A DNA stretch of 64,000 bases, from the NCBI GenBank assembly GCA_963712835.1, contig CAVQJJ010000019.1:186001-250000 (forward strand), read 5' to 3'. How positions within the stretch are numbered: position 1 is the first letter of the stretch; every line of letters begins with the position of its first letter. Position numbers and translations under genes: made by a program. Source of the stretch: DATARH01 sp963712835. GTDB lineage: Bacteria > Pseudomonadota > Alphaproteobacteria > ATCC43930 > CGMCC-115725. Below are positions 18,545 through 28,227 of this stretch, piece after piece. The notes beneath the pieces were generated by a model, which did not search any database, was not told the origin of the DNA, and saw nothing but the letters and a program-made list of their open reading frames with translations.

Positions 18545-18730
18545 ATGTCCGACGTCAAAAAAGTGGCCCGCCGCAGGCAATTGCGTAATGCGGCGCTGGT
18601 TGCCATCGTGATTCCCGCGTTCCTTGCGGCATGCGCCCCGGTGCCGGCTCCGCCGCCTCCGCCGCCTCCGCCGCAACCGATGGCCGCACCGCCGCCGCCT
18701 CCGCCGCCGGTTCCAGTTGTCCGCGGCTAA
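18545..18730 (+). CDS. Small proline-rich lipoprotein (61 aa)
   Basis: The peptide has a basic N-terminus (KKVARRRQLR), a hydrophobic core and a lipobox FLAAC with Cys30 as the lipidation site, then only 31 residues. These are mostly two poly-proline runs of eight and seven residues separated by QPMAAP. A strong GGAGG lies before the ATG and a nested hairpin terminator follows at 18801. This makes a compact single-gene unit, so I regard it as real despite its size. The mature lipopeptide would be a short extended envelope anchor. Its function is unknown. Confidence 0.7.
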   Translation: MSDVKKVARRRQLRNAALVAIVIPAFLAACAPVPAPPPPPPPPQPMAAPPPPPPPVPVVRG

Positions 18731-18800
18731 TCGACGGCACGATGAGGTATAAGGATCCGGTCCTCGAAGGTCGACCGGATACCTGACCGCCATCGAGAGA

Positions 18801-18862
18801 GGCGCAGGCAAGGTAAGAGAGCACGAGCCCGCTCGCGCTCTCTCCACCGCCTGTGCCTTTTT
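18801..18862 (+). terminator. Nested two-stem intrinsic terminator
   Basis: The outer stem GGCGCAGGC (18801-18809) pairs with GCCTGTGCC (18849-18857) with one G-U wobble and is followed by five T residues. An inner hairpin GAGAGCACGAGC / GCTCGCGCTCTC fills the loop with one mismatch. It lies 70 bp after the small lipoprotein stop. Confidence 0.75.
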
Positions 18863-19368
18863 CGGCGGCCAACTAGCCGTTATCGGTAATACTTGCCAAG
18901 CGATGCCGTCCGCGAGGTCGGAGTGAGCAGGGCGTGAACCGTGTTCGATAAGACGCTAAAACGGGTCACAAACCCGTAGGTCGGCGGCCAAGCAAACTTT
19001 TCGAGAACCGCCGTCTCGGTCGCATTCCGAAAGCTGATCTCAAATCCTGTCCAGTTAAGATCTGCCGTGAGCTTCGGCTGTCTTTTTGTGGTCAAGCCAC
19101 ATGGCACGCCGCTCATGCCTTGCCGAACGACAGGTTGGGCGGCTTCGGCAGAACAGCGCGACTGCTGTAATTGCCATTGGCGCGCTCCGCTTGCCTTTGA
19201 GGCGGGAGCGCCAGCGTTTCGCAGTTGGTGCCGTGTCTCCGGCATAGGGGGCACCAGACCCGCCGTCGGCCATCATCGAGACGTTCTGGGCGGCAATCAG
19301 CGTTTACGGCCTCACCAAGCGCGCCTAATGTGCCCGCCCGCTAGCATGAGAAGCTGTCAGAGACCCAA
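18863..19368. other. 506-bp region without a recognisable gene
   Basis: Between the lipoprotein terminator and proS. Open frames on either strand here show no family signature and no good ribosome site, and no tRNA-like cloverleaf is apparent. The last part presumably holds the proS promoter. It may contain remnants of a decayed gene, but I could not identify one. Confidence 0.5.
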
Positions 19369-20688
19369 ATGCGTCTGTCGCAATACTTCCTGCCGCTGTT
19401 GCGCGAGAACCCGGCCGAGGCGCAGATCGTCTCGCACCGGCTGATGCTGCGCGCCGGGATGATCCGCCAGTCGAGCGCCGGCATCTATTCTTGGCTGCCG
19501 CTCGGCCTGCGCGTGCTGCAGCGGGTCGAGCAGATCGTCCGCGAGGAGCAGGACCGCACCGGCGCGCAAGAGATATTGATGCCGACCATCCAACCGGCCG
19601 AGTTGTGGCGCGAGAGCGGGCGGTACGACGATTACGGCAAGGAGATGCTGCGCATCCGCGACCGCCACGACCGCGAGATGCTCTACGGCCCGACCAACGA
19701 GGAGCAGGTCACCGAGATCGTACGGGCGGCGATCAAGAGCTATCGCGATCTGCCAAAAAACCTTTACCACATTCAGTGGAAATTCCGCGACGAGGTGCGC
19801 CCGAGATTCGGCGTCATGCGCGGCCGCGAGTTCCTGATGAAGGATGCTTACAGCTTCGACCTCGACGTGGCCGGGGCGAAGCATTCCTACAACAAGATGT
19901 TCGTCGCCTATCTGCGGACTTTCGCCCGCATGGGGCTGAAGGCGATCCCGATGCGCGCCGAAACCGGGCCGATCGGCGGCGAATTGAGCCACGAGTTCAT
20001 CGTGCTCGCTGAGACCGGCGAGAGCGGCGTGTTTTGCGACAAGGCCTGGCTGGCGCGCGACATCCTGGGGCAGGACGTCGATTACGATGGCGACCTCGAA
20101 CCGATGTACGCCGAGTGGACCCGCCACTACGCCGCCACGGAGGACGTGCACGACCCGGCGAAATGCCCGGTTCCCGAAGCCGATCTGGTCAGCGCGCGCG
20201 GCATCGAGGTCGGGCAGGTGTTCAATTTCGGCGCCAAATACTCGAAGCCGATGGGCGCCGTCGTCAGCCTCGCGGACGGCAGCAGCGTGCCGCTCGAAAT
20301 GGGCTCGTACGGCATCGGCGTATCTCGGCTGGTCGGCGCCTTGATCGAGGCAAACCACGACGACAATGGCATCATCTGGCCGGAAAGCGTCGCGCCGTTC
20401 CATGTCGGGCTCGTCAACCTGCGAGGCGCCGACGCCAAATGCGTCGGCGCTTCCGACGAGCTTTACGGCAAGCTGCGCGCGGCCGGGGTGGCGGTGCTCT
20501 ATGACGACCGCGACGAATCGCCGGGCGCAAAATTCGCGACGATGGATTTGATCGGCCTGCCGTGGCAGCTGATCGTCGGACCGCGCGGGGTCGCCGCCGG
20601 CACGCTCGAAGTGAAGAGCCGCCGCACCGGCGAGCACCAGGACCTGCCGGCCGAGGCGGCCCTCAACCGCATCGTCTCCACTAAATGA
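19369..20688 (+). CDS. proS: Prolyl-tRNA synthetase, short alphaproteobacterial type
   Basis: Charges tRNA-Pro with proline in the cytosol. At 439 residues it is the form that lacks the roughly 180-residue INS editing domain of E. coli ProRS. Class II motifs are visible: motif 1 around AGIYSWLPLGLRVLQRVE, motif 2 with FRDEVRPRFGVMRGREFLMKD, and motif 3 with MGSYGIGVSRLVGALIEA. The C-terminal anticodon-binding domain follows (YDDRDESPGAKFATMDLIG). Without INS, correction of Ala-tRNA-Pro would need a trans-editing protein, not seen in this window. Its stop overlaps the lolC start as ATGA. Confidence 0.97.
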   Translation: MRLSQYFLPLLRENPAEAQIVSHRLMLRAGMIRQSSAGIYSWLPLGLRVLQRVEQIVREEQDRTGAQEILMPTIQPAELWRESGRYDDYGKEMLRIRDRHDREMLYGPTNEEQVTEIVRAAIKSYRDLPKNLYHIQWKFRDEVRPRFGVMRGREFLMKDAYSFDLDVAGAKHSYNKMFVAYLRTFARMGLKAIPMRAETGPIGGELSHEFIVLAETGESGVFCDKAWLARDILGQDVDYDGDLEPMYAEWTRHYAATEDVHDPAKCPVPEADLVSARGIEVGQVFNFGAKYSKPMGAVVSLADGSSVPLEMGSYGIGVSRLVGALIEANHDDNGIIWPESVAPFHVGLVNLRGADAKCVGASDELYGKLRAAGVAVLYDDRDESPGAKFATMDLIGLPWQLIVGPRGVAAGTLEVKSRRTGEHQDLPAEAALNRIVSTK

Positions 20689-21929
20689 TCTTCGGCACCT
20701 TTGAGCGCATGGTCGCGTTCCGCTATCTGCGGGCGCGGCGGCAGGAAGGGTTCGTCTCGGTCATCGCGATCTTTTCGCTGCTGGGCATCGGGCTTGGCGT
20801 AGCGACGCTCATCATCGTGATGTCGGTGATGAACGGCTTCCGCGCCGACCTGGTCGGCCGCATCCTTGGGTTCAACGGCCATCTGGCGATCTATTCCGCG
20901 ACCGGGCGGCTGACCGATTACGACGCGGTCGCCGCCAAGGTGCGCGCGGTGCCGGGGGTAGTCAGCGCGACGCCGCTTGTCGAGGGCCAGGTCATGGCGA
21001 CCAGCCCCTACGCCGCGTCGGGCGCCCTGGTGCGTGGCATCAGTCCGGACAACCTGCGCAATCTCAAGCTGATTTCCGACCATATCGCAGCCGGTTCGCT
21101 CGACGATTTCGGCGACGACAACATCGCGGTCGGCGACCGGCTGGCGACCCGGCTGGGCCTCAAGGTCGGCGACAAGATCACGCTGATCTCCCCCGAGGGT
21201 ACCGACACCGCGTTCGGCACGATGCCGCGGCTCAAGACCTATACGATCGCCGCGTTGTTCGATGTCGGCTTCTACGAATATGACAATTCCTACATTTATG
21301 TGCCGCTGCCGGCGGCGCAGATCTTCTTCAAGATGCCCGGTCAGGTGACCGACCTCGAAGTCTTCGTCACCAACGCCGACGAGGCCGCGCACGAGGCGGG
21401 ATTGATCTCGAAGGCGCTGGGCAGCGGCGTGCGCGTGCTCGACTGGCTGCAGACCAACAGCAGCCTCGTCAACGTCGTGACCATCGAGCGCAACGTGATG
21501 TTCCTGATCCTCACGCTGATCATCGTCGTCGCCGCGTTCAACATCGTTTCCGGCATGATCATGATGGTGAAGGACAAGGGCCGTGACATCGCGATCCTGC
21601 GTACGATGGGCGCTTCGCGCGGCATGATCCTGCGCATCTTCATACTGTCGGGCGCGAGCATCGGCGTTCTCGGCACGCTGCTGGGCTATGTCCTCGGCCT
21701 GGTGATCACGGTGAATTTGGAGGCGATCCGCGAATTCCTCCAGCGCGTGCTGCATGTCGAGCTGTTCAACGCCGAATTCTATTTCTTCACCCGCATCCCG
21801 GCGCATATCGATCACGGCGAGGTAACGGCCGTGGTGCTCATGGCGCTGGCATTGTCGTTCCTCGCGACCCTTTACCCGTCATGGCGGGCGGCGCGGCTCG
21901 ATCCGGTCGAGGGGCTGCGCTACGAATGA
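20685..21929 (+). CDS. lolC: Lipoprotein-releasing ABC transporter permease (LolC/E type)
   Basis: A 414-residue inner-membrane permease that extracts mature lipoproteins for transfer to LolA. Topology is one N-terminal membrane helix (VIAIFSLLGIGLGVATLIIVMS), a large periplasmic MacB-like domain, then three C-terminal helices in an FtsX domain (MFLILTLIIVVAAFNIVSG, GVLGTLLGYVLGLVI, VVLMALALSFLATLYPSW). The coupling segment DIAILRTMGASRGMI is intact. Alphaproteobacteria usually have one such permease acting as a homodimer (LolF-like), and only one is present here. The start overlaps the proS stop and the stop overlaps the lolD start, both as ATGA. Confidence 0.94.
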   Translation: MIFGTFERMVAFRYLRARRQEGFVSVIAIFSLLGIGLGVATLIIVMSVMNGFRADLVGRILGFNGHLAIYSATGRLTDYDAVAAKVRAVPGVVSATPLVEGQVMATSPYAASGALVRGISPDNLRNLKLISDHIAAGSLDDFGDDNIAVGDRLATRLGLKVGDKITLISPEGTDTAFGTMPRLKTYTIAALFDVGFYEYDNSYIYVPLPAAQIFFKMPGQVTDLEVFVTNADEAAHEAGLISKALGSGVRVLDWLQTNSSLVNVVTIERNVMFLILTLIIVVAAFNIVSGMIMMVKDKGRDIAILRTMGASRGMILRIFILSGASIGVLGTLLGYVLGLVITVNLEAIREFLQRVLHVELFNAEFYFFTRIPAHIDHGEVTAVVLMALALSFLATLYPSWRAARLDPVEGLRYE

Positions 21930-22606
21930 GCGGGCCGGCGCTGGCGCTCGTTGGGGTAAGGCGCGTTTTCCGCCAGGGCGGGATGGAGCTGGCGGTGCTG
22001 AATGGCGTCGATCTGGAACTGCAGCCGGGCGAGCTGGTGGCGCTGGTCGGGCCGTCGGGCGCCGGCAAGTCGACGTTGCTGCACCTCGCCGGGCTTCTCG
22101 AACGCCCGGATGCCGGCGAGGTGCGGATCGCCGGCGAAGAGTGCGGGGGCCTTTCCGACGAACGGCGCACGCTGCTGCGCCGTGCGACGCTGGGCTTCGT
22201 CTATCAGTTTCACCACCTGCTGCCCGAGTTCTCGGCGCTCGAAAACGTGATGATCCCGCAGATGATCGCCGGCGTTGCGCGGAGCGCGGCCCGCGAGAAA
22301 GCGGCGGGGCTGCTGCGCCGGGTCGGGCTCGGCGAACGGCTCGGCCACCGTCCGGCGCGGCTCTCGGGCGGCGAGCAGCAGCGCGTCGCCATTGTCCGGG
22401 CGCTCGCCAACGACCCTAAGGTGCTGCTGGCCGACGAGCCGACCGGCAACCTCGACCACGCGACGGCGGGAAGTGTCATGGCAACGCTGATCGAGGTTAC
22501 CCGCGCCACCGGCCTCGCGGCGCTGATCGCCACCCACAATCTCGACCTCGCGCGCCGGCTCGACCGTATCGTCGCTCTGGAAGACGGCAAGCTGAAGCCG
22601 GTCTAG
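21926..22606 (+). CDS. lolD: Lipoprotein-releasing ABC transporter ATPase
   Basis: A 226-residue ABC ATPase that powers LolC. Walker A (GPSGAGKST), Q-loop (YQFHHLLPEFSALENV), signature (LSGGEQQRVAIVRAL), Walker B (VLLADEPTGNLD) and H-loop (IATHN) are all intact. The FHHLLPEF block after the Q-loop is characteristic of LolD. The start overlaps lolC by 4 nt; the stop TAG shares CTAG with the stop of the convergent DUF4384 lipoprotein gene. proS-lolC-lolD therefore looks like one transcription unit. Confidence 0.95.
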   Translation: MSGPALALVGVRRVFRQGGMELAVLNGVDLELQPGELVALVGPSGAGKSTLLHLAGLLERPDAGEVRIAGEECGGLSDERRTLLRRATLGFVYQFHHLLPEFSALENVMIPQMIAGVARSAAREKAAGLLRRVGLGERLGHRPARLSGGEQQRVAIVRALANDPKVLLADEPTGNLDHATAGSVMATLIEVTRATGLAALIATHNLDLARRLDRIVALEDGKLKPV

Positions 22607-23213
22607 AACAGCCCCCGCCCGGTGACGCGTATCGTCAGGTAGCGGGCGACGGTGTCGTGACTCGTACCGATCTTGAGCGCGCCGAGCAAATCCTTGGCGA
22701 TGTTCCGCGTGGTGGTGCCGAGATCGGCGAAGTCCGAGCCGTCGTCCGGCGCCCGCGTGAACGGCCAGGCGTCGCCCGTGGTCGACGCGACGAACTCGTA
22801 GAGCTCGACGCCCGGCTTGCCGGCGGCGGTCTTGACGGCGTCATCCGGGCCCGGGACGGTCAGCACCGTGTTGGCGGAAATCGCCGCGTTCCGCCGGCCG
22901 CGATTGGGAAAGACGATCGTCGTATCGCCGTTGGCGGTGACGCGCAGGATCGCGACATAGGCGTTCTTGCTGGTCTTGACCGAAAAGACGATCGGCTGGC
23001 CGGGATCGTAGGTCGTGTCGGCGCGGTCGACCGAGCTTTCGATCGTCATGTCGCCGTGATTGATCTTCGCATCGGCGATGACCTGCTGCGCATCGGTCAG
23101 CACGTCCTTGCGCAGCAAGTCCGTCTTGTAGGCGACCGTACAGCCGGCCGCGCCTACCGCGATCGCGCCGGCGAGCAGCAGGCGGCGTGGCAGAGCCGTG
23201 GCCGAAACCAACA

Positions 23214-23214
<1 letters not shown>
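22603..23214 (-). CDS. DUF4384-domain lipoprotein
   Basis: A 203-residue predicted lipoprotein. The N-terminus MLVSATALPRRLLLAGA leads to the lipobox VGAAGC, with Cys25 as the acylation site. The body holds a DUF4384-like beta domain with YDPGQPIVFSVKTSKNAYVA and DTTIVFPNRGRRNAAISANT, a fold also found in proteins with kinase or caspase domains, though none is attached here. The function of the domain is unknown. The ATG overlaps the stop of the HMG-CoA-lyase-like gene as TAATG, implying coupled translation with an apparently unrelated cytosolic enzyme. Confidence 0.78.
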
Positions 23215-24146
<932 letters not shown>

Positions 24147-24319
24147 TCCATCCTCCGAAAATCCGCTTGATCTGAAGTTATGGCGAGGGGCTCCTCCGGA
24201 CAACGCCCGTTCGCTGTTTTCGCTGTTTTCGCAGCGGATTTACAGCCGGCAGCTCTCTCGATCACGGTCATTCAGCAAGCATAGCATGCAACGCGATTGC
24301 GCCAATTTTGCGGTTGTTC

Positions 24320-25237
24320 TCACACCACGTGCTCAGGGGTCAGCGCGCAAGCTTCGGCGCTGTCGCCCAGCTCGATCTGCAAGGTCGAGTGGTGAATGCG
24401 GAATTGCTGTTCGAGCTCGTGGACGATGTGCGCCAGCGCGTCGTCGCCGGGGTGGCCTTGCGGCATCACCAGATGGCAGGTGAGCGCGGTCTCGGTCGTG
24501 CTCATGCCCCAGATGTGCAGATCGTGGATCGCCGTGACCCCTGGCACCGCCAACAGATGCGCGCGCACCGCTTCGGCGTCGACGCTTTGCGGCACCGCGT
24601 CGAGCGCGAGTTGCGTTGCCTGCCTCATCAGATCCCAGGTGCCGTAGACGATTGTCGCCGACACCACGAGACCGACCGTCGGATCGAGCCACAGCCATCC
24701 GGTCAGCGCGATCGCGATCCCGGCAACCACCACGCCGAGCGCGATCAGCGCGTCCGCCGCCATGTGCAGGAACGCGCTGCGCAGGTTGAGGTCGTGCCGG
24801 CGCCCGCCGACGAACAGCAGCGCCGTCGCCCCGTTGACCGCGATGCCGATTGCGGCGACCACCGCGATCGGCCCGCCGCTCACCGCGACCGAATGGCCGA
24901 GGCGCCAGATCGCCTCCCAGGCAATCCCGCCGGTCACCACCATGAGGATCAGCGCGTTGGCGAGCGCCGCGAGGATCGAGGTCGAACCGAAGCCATAGGT
25001 GAACCGGCCGCTCGGGCCGCGCCGGCCGAGCAGCGCCGCGCCCCAGCTCAAGCCCAGTCCCAGCACGTCGCCGAGATTGTGGCCGGCGTCGGCCAGCAGC
25101 GCCAGCGAGCCGGCCGCCACCCCGTATCCGGCCTCGGCCGCGACATAGGCGAGGTTGAGCGCGATCCCGATCGCGAAGGCGCGGCCGAAATCCATGGCCT
25201 CGCGGTGGTGGGCATGAGCGTGGTGATCGTGGCTCAT
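24320..25237 (-). CDS. Cation diffusion facilitator (Zn/Co/Cd efflux type)
   Basis: A 305-residue inner-membrane metal/proton antiporter. The N-terminus is His-rich (SHDHHAHAHHRE), followed by six membrane helices. The transport-site pairs are D-x3-...-D in LLADAGHNLGD (helix 2) and H-x3-D in HMAADALIALG (helix 5). A cytoplasmic C-terminal dimer domain contains AIHDLHIWGMSTTETALTCH, a CzcD/ZitB-type metal-binding region. The ATG at 25237 begins the His-rich segment; longer readings run into repeat DNA. Zn2+ is the likeliest cargo by family, not by direct evidence. Confidence 0.92.
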   Translation of the reverse strand: MSHDHHAHAHHREAMDFGRAFAIGIALNLAYVAAEAGYGVAAGSLALLADAGHNLGDVLGLGLSWGAALLGRRGPSGRFTYGFGSTSILAALANALILMVVTGGIAWEAIWRLGHSVAVSGGPIAVVAAIGIAVNGATALLFVGGRRHDLNLRSAFLHMAADALIALGVVVAGIAIALTGWLWLDPTVGLVVSATIVYGTWDLMRQATQLALDAVPQSVDAEAVRAHLLAVPGVTAIHDLHIWGMSTTETALTCHLVMPQGHPGDDALAHIVHELEQQFRIHHSTLQIELGDSAEACALTPEHVV

Positions 25238-25334
25238 GGTGCGATCATAGCGGAAACGTCGGCGATGGAGTGATTCTCGGTGCGTCCTTCGAGGCTTCCA
25301 CCGGCTTGCGCCCGGCAGTCGCACCTCGGAAGCT

Positions 25335-25540
25335 GACTTAAAATGAATTCAACGTTTCCAACGAGCTGGATTTCTTCGTCTCCCGCGAAAGCGGGAACCC
25401 AGGGGCAAGCGACGAAGCAGAGGTACAAGTTCAACCCTCGGCGGAGGTAAGCCCGTTGACCGGCCGGTACGCTCGCCCTGGGCCTCCGCTTTCGCGGGAG
25501 AGACGATAATTGTTTGACTGGGTTGATTTCATTTTGAGTC
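25335..25540. repeat. MITE-like nested palindromic element (about 206 bp)
   Basis: Outer arms at 25335-25353 and 25522-25540 are inverted repeats that agree at 17 of 19 positions (left begins GACTTAAAATGAA). Inside them, arms at 25377-25406 and 25475-25505 repeat CTCCCGCGAAAGCGG in opposite orientations. No reading frame or recognisable gene is inside. With the flanking sequence it makes up most of the 462-bp gap 25238-25699, which otherwise holds no gene. Confidence 0.7.
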
Positions 25541-25585
25541 TGACTCTCAGGATGAGGAAGGCTCGAAGATGTCATCGAGATAAGA

Positions 25586-25622
25586 CCTCATCCTGAGGTG
25601 TGAGCGAAGCGAGCCTCGAACC
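25586..25622. repeat. Dispersed repeat, CCTCATCCTGAGG type
   Basis: CCTCATCCTGAGGTGTGAGC continues to GAAGCGAGCCTCGAACC. It includes the short palindrome CCTCATCCTGAGG and resembles a widespread alphaproteobacterial intergenic repeat known to me only in general terms. It sits between the MITE-like element and the thiolase start. Confidence 0.5.
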
Positions 25623-25699
25623 ACGCACAAAGCCATTGCAGTCTTGACAGTGAACTTCCGCCGCATGGAAATGCGCGTAGCCTTTGGAGGAATCGCCCC

Positions 25700-26899
25700 A
25701 TGCTCGACGCTTATATGTATGCCGGGAAGCGCAGCCCGTTTGGCCGGTACGCCGGCGCGCTCGCCAAGAAGCGGCCCGATGACATGCTGGCCGATGTCAT
25801 CGCCTCGGTCGTCAAGGAAAGCGGCTTCGACCCGGAAAAGATCGAGGACGTCGTCGTCGGTTGCGGCAACCAAGGCGGCGAGGACAGCCGCTGCGTCGCG
25901 CGCCACGCGGCGCTCGTTGCCGGACTGCCGATCGAGGTTCCCGGTTCGGTGTTGCAGCGCAATTGCGGCAGCGGCCTCAACGCGATCGCCGTGGCGGCGC
26001 AGCAGATCACCTGCGGTGAGGGCGACGTTTTCGTCGCCGGCGGCGTCGAGAGCATGAGCCGCGCCCCTATCGTCATGGCGAAGGGCGAGAGCCCCTACAG
26101 CCGCGAGATCCGGATTTTCGACACCACGATCGGCGCGCGCTTTCCGAACCCCAAGGTCGAGGGACGGTTTGGCGCCGACACGATGCCGGAGACCGCGGAC
26201 AACCTGGCGCGCGACTACCAGATTACTCGCGAGCAGGCCGATGTCTTTGCCCATTCCAGCCAGGCGAAATATGCCGCCGGCAAGAAGGATGGCTTCTTCG
26301 CCGGCGAGATCGTCGCGGTCGAGGTGCCGGGCGGCCGCGCCGGCCCGGTGACGGTTGCGGAAGACGAGCATCCGCGGCCGCAGACCGACATGGAAGCGCT
26401 CGCCAAGCTCCGTCCGCTGTTCCAGGACGGCGTCACCACGGCCGGCAACGCCTCCGGCATTAATGACGGCGCGGTGGCGATGATCGTCGCCTCTCGCCAG
26501 GCGGGCGACAAGGCCGGGCAGCAACCGCTCTGCCGCATCCTGTCGACCGGCGTCGCCGGGGTCGCGCCGCGCATCATGGGCTACGGCCCGGTGCCGGCGG
26601 CGAAGAAGGCGCTGGAGCGCGCCGGGCTGACGATCGCCGACATGGATGTGATCGAGATCAACGAGGCCTTTGCATCGCAGGTGCTCGCCTGCCTCAGGGG
26701 ACTCGAGGTGCCGTTCGACGACAGCCGCGTCAACCCGAATGGCGGGGCGATCGCGATCGGCCATCCCCTGGGCGCTTCCGGCCCGCGCATCGCGCTGACC
26801 GCGGCGCGCCAGCTGCAGCGCATCGGCGGCCGGTATGCGCTCGTCGCGATGTGCGTCGGCGTCGGTCAGGGCATCGCCGCGGTCATCGAGCGGGTTTAG
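25700..26899 (+). CDS. Acetyl-CoA acyltransferase (thiolase)
   Basis: A 399-residue cytosolic thiolase that either cleaves 3-oxoacyl-CoA with CoA or condenses acetyl-CoA. The nucleophile Cys89 lies in QRNCGSGLNA, the catalytic His in GGAIAIGHPLGASG, and the second catalytic Cys in MCVGVGQG; the NEAFA motif is intact. The sequence resembles the PcaF/FadA degradative group rather than the biosynthetic one. AGGAAT-type bases precede the ATG. The upstream region is full of repeats, and a 12-bp inverted repeat follows the stop, so it is probably transcribed alone. Confidence 0.9.
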   Translation: MLDAYMYAGKRSPFGRYAGALAKKRPDDMLADVIASVVKESGFDPEKIEDVVVGCGNQGGEDSRCVARHAALVAGLPIEVPGSVLQRNCGSGLNAIAVAAQQITCGEGDVFVAGGVESMSRAPIVMAKGESPYSREIRIFDTTIGARFPNPKVEGRFGADTMPETADNLARDYQITREQADVFAHSSQAKYAAGKKDGFFAGEIVAVEVPGGRAGPVTVAEDEHPRPQTDMEALAKLRPLFQDGVTTAGNASGINDGAVAMIVASRQAGDKAGQQPLCRILSTGVAGVAPRIMGYGPVPAAKKALERAGLTIADMDVIEINEAFASQVLACLRGLEVPFDDSRVNPNGGAIAIGHPLGASGPRIALTAARQLQRIGGRYALVAMCVGVGQGIAAVIERV

Positions 26900-26911
26900 C
26901 CGACTGCTTGC

Positions 26912-26953
26912 CGTCATTCCGGGATCGCTGCTGTTCAGTGCCCCGGAATGACG
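26912..26953. repeat. Inverted repeat after the thiolase gene
   Basis: Perfect 12-base arms CGTCATTCCGGG (26912-26923) and CCCGGAATGACG (26942-26953) are separated by 18 bp. The arms belong to the CGTCAT repeat type seen elsewhere in the window. There is no T-run, so a terminator role is only possible. Confidence 0.6.
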
Positions 26954-27048
26954 ACTGTTTAGGTGTGATTAGGCTTTATTAACCGTCTCCTGCTAATTTG
27001 CGCGGGTCGCGGCGGGGTTCCCGCCGTCTCTTTTCGCGGATGGGTACG

Positions 27049-28227
27049 ATGAGTGCTGCGGAGCTTTGGCCGAAGAACCCGGCGATGCCGCGGTCGCGGG
27101 AAGCCGAAATATCCGCCCGACCCGCCGTCGCCGCGGAGCTTTCCGTCGTCATCCCGACGCTCAACGAGCGCGACAACGTTCCGCTGATCGTCGAGCGGCT
27201 GAACCGCGCGCTGGACGGCATCGCCTGGGAAGTCATCTTTGTCGACGACAATTCGCCGGACGGCACCGCCGAGGCGGTGCGCATGTTGGCGCGCCGGCAA
27301 GGCAATATCCGCTGTCTGCAGCGGATCGGCCGGCGCGGCCTCGCTTCGGCCTGCATCGAGGGCATGCTGGCGAGCAGCGCGCCCTATCTCGCGGTGATGG
27401 ACGGTGATTTGCAGCACGACGAGGGGCTGCTGCCGCGCATGTTCGCGAAGATCAAGGCGGAGCGGCTCGATGTCGTCGTCGCCAGCCGCCATGTCGCCGA
27501 TGGCAGCCTCGGAAATTTCGAGGCGTCGCGCGTCGCGATCAGCAATTTCGCGACGCGGCTCAGCCGGCTCGTCGTCAAGGCCGACCTCACCGACCCGATG
27601 AGTGGGTTCTTCGTCATCGAGCGCTCGGCGTTCGACGGCGCGATGCGCCGGCTGTCGGGGCAGGGGTTCAAGATCCTGCTGGACCTGTTCGCGTCGACAC
27701 CGCGGCCTTTTATCTTCGCCGAGCTGCCGCTGCATTTCCGCGAGCGTCTGCACGGCGAAAGCAAGCTCGATGCGCTGGTCGCCTGGGAGTATTTGATGCT
27801 GCTGCTGCAGAAGCTGCTCGGGCCCGCCGTGCCGGTGCGCTTTCTGCTGTTTTCGGTGATCGGCGGGCTCGGCGTCGGGGTGCATCTGACGACGCTGTGG
27901 AGCGTGCTGCACGTCGCGCCGTTCGCGACGGCGCAAGCGACCGCGACCGTGGTCGCGATGACCTTCAACTTTCTTCTCAACAATCTCTTCACCTACCGCG
28001 ACCGCCGGCTCAAGGGCTGGCGCATCCTGTCGGGGCTCGGCTCGTTCTATGCGGTGTGCGGCCTTGGCGCGGTGGCCAATGTCGGGGTTGCCGCCTCGAT
28101 CGCCGGCGCCCATTCGTGGTGGCTGGCGGGGCTTGCCGGCGCGGCGGTGTCGGCGGTGTGGAACTACGCGATGTCGTCGATCTTCACCTGGTCGGTGCGG
28201 CGACCCGCAATCGCGCCGGCCAAGTAA
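27049..28227 (+). CDS. Polyprenyl-phosphate glycosyltransferase (GT2) with GtrA domain
   Basis: A 392-residue fusion. Residues from about 25 to 250 form a GT2 domain like dolichol-phosphate mannose synthase: VVIPTLNERDNVPLIVERL, FVDDNSPDGT, MDGDLQHDEGLL (the DxD-type site) and DPMSGFFVIER. The C-terminal 130 residues carry four membrane helices of the GtrA family with NFLLNNLFTYRDRR. Such proteins transfer mannose or glucose from the nucleotide sugar to polyprenyl phosphate and may help flip the product. Three GT87-type membrane transferases follow, which in known systems use such lipid-linked sugars. The start is chosen between ATGs at 27040 and 27049; the second has GGATGGG upstream. Confidence 0.87.
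   Translation: MSAAELWPKNPAMPRSREAEISARPAVAAELSVVIPTLNERDNVPLIVERLNRALDGIAWEVIFVDDNSPDGTAEAVRMLARRQGNIRCLQRIGRRGLASACIEGMLASSAPYLAVMDGDLQHDEGLLPRMFAKIKAERLDVVVASRHVADGSLGNFEASRVAISNFATRLSRLVVKADLTDPMSGFFVIERSAFDGAMRRLSGQGFKILLDLFASTPRPFIFAELPLHFRERLHGESKLDALVAWEYLMLLLQKLLGPAVPVRFLLFSVIGGLGVGVHLTTLWSVLHVAPFATAQATATVVAMTFNFLLNNLFTYRDRRLKGWRILSGLGSFYAVCGLGAVANVGVAASIAGAHSWWLAGLAGAAVSAVWNYAMSSIFTWSVRRPAIAPAK

Noticed and set aside
18880..19254. 124-codon minus-strand frame in the gap before proS
   Set aside because: No ribosome site, no recognisable domain and an irregular composition. I mention the region as unassigned rather than calling a gene.
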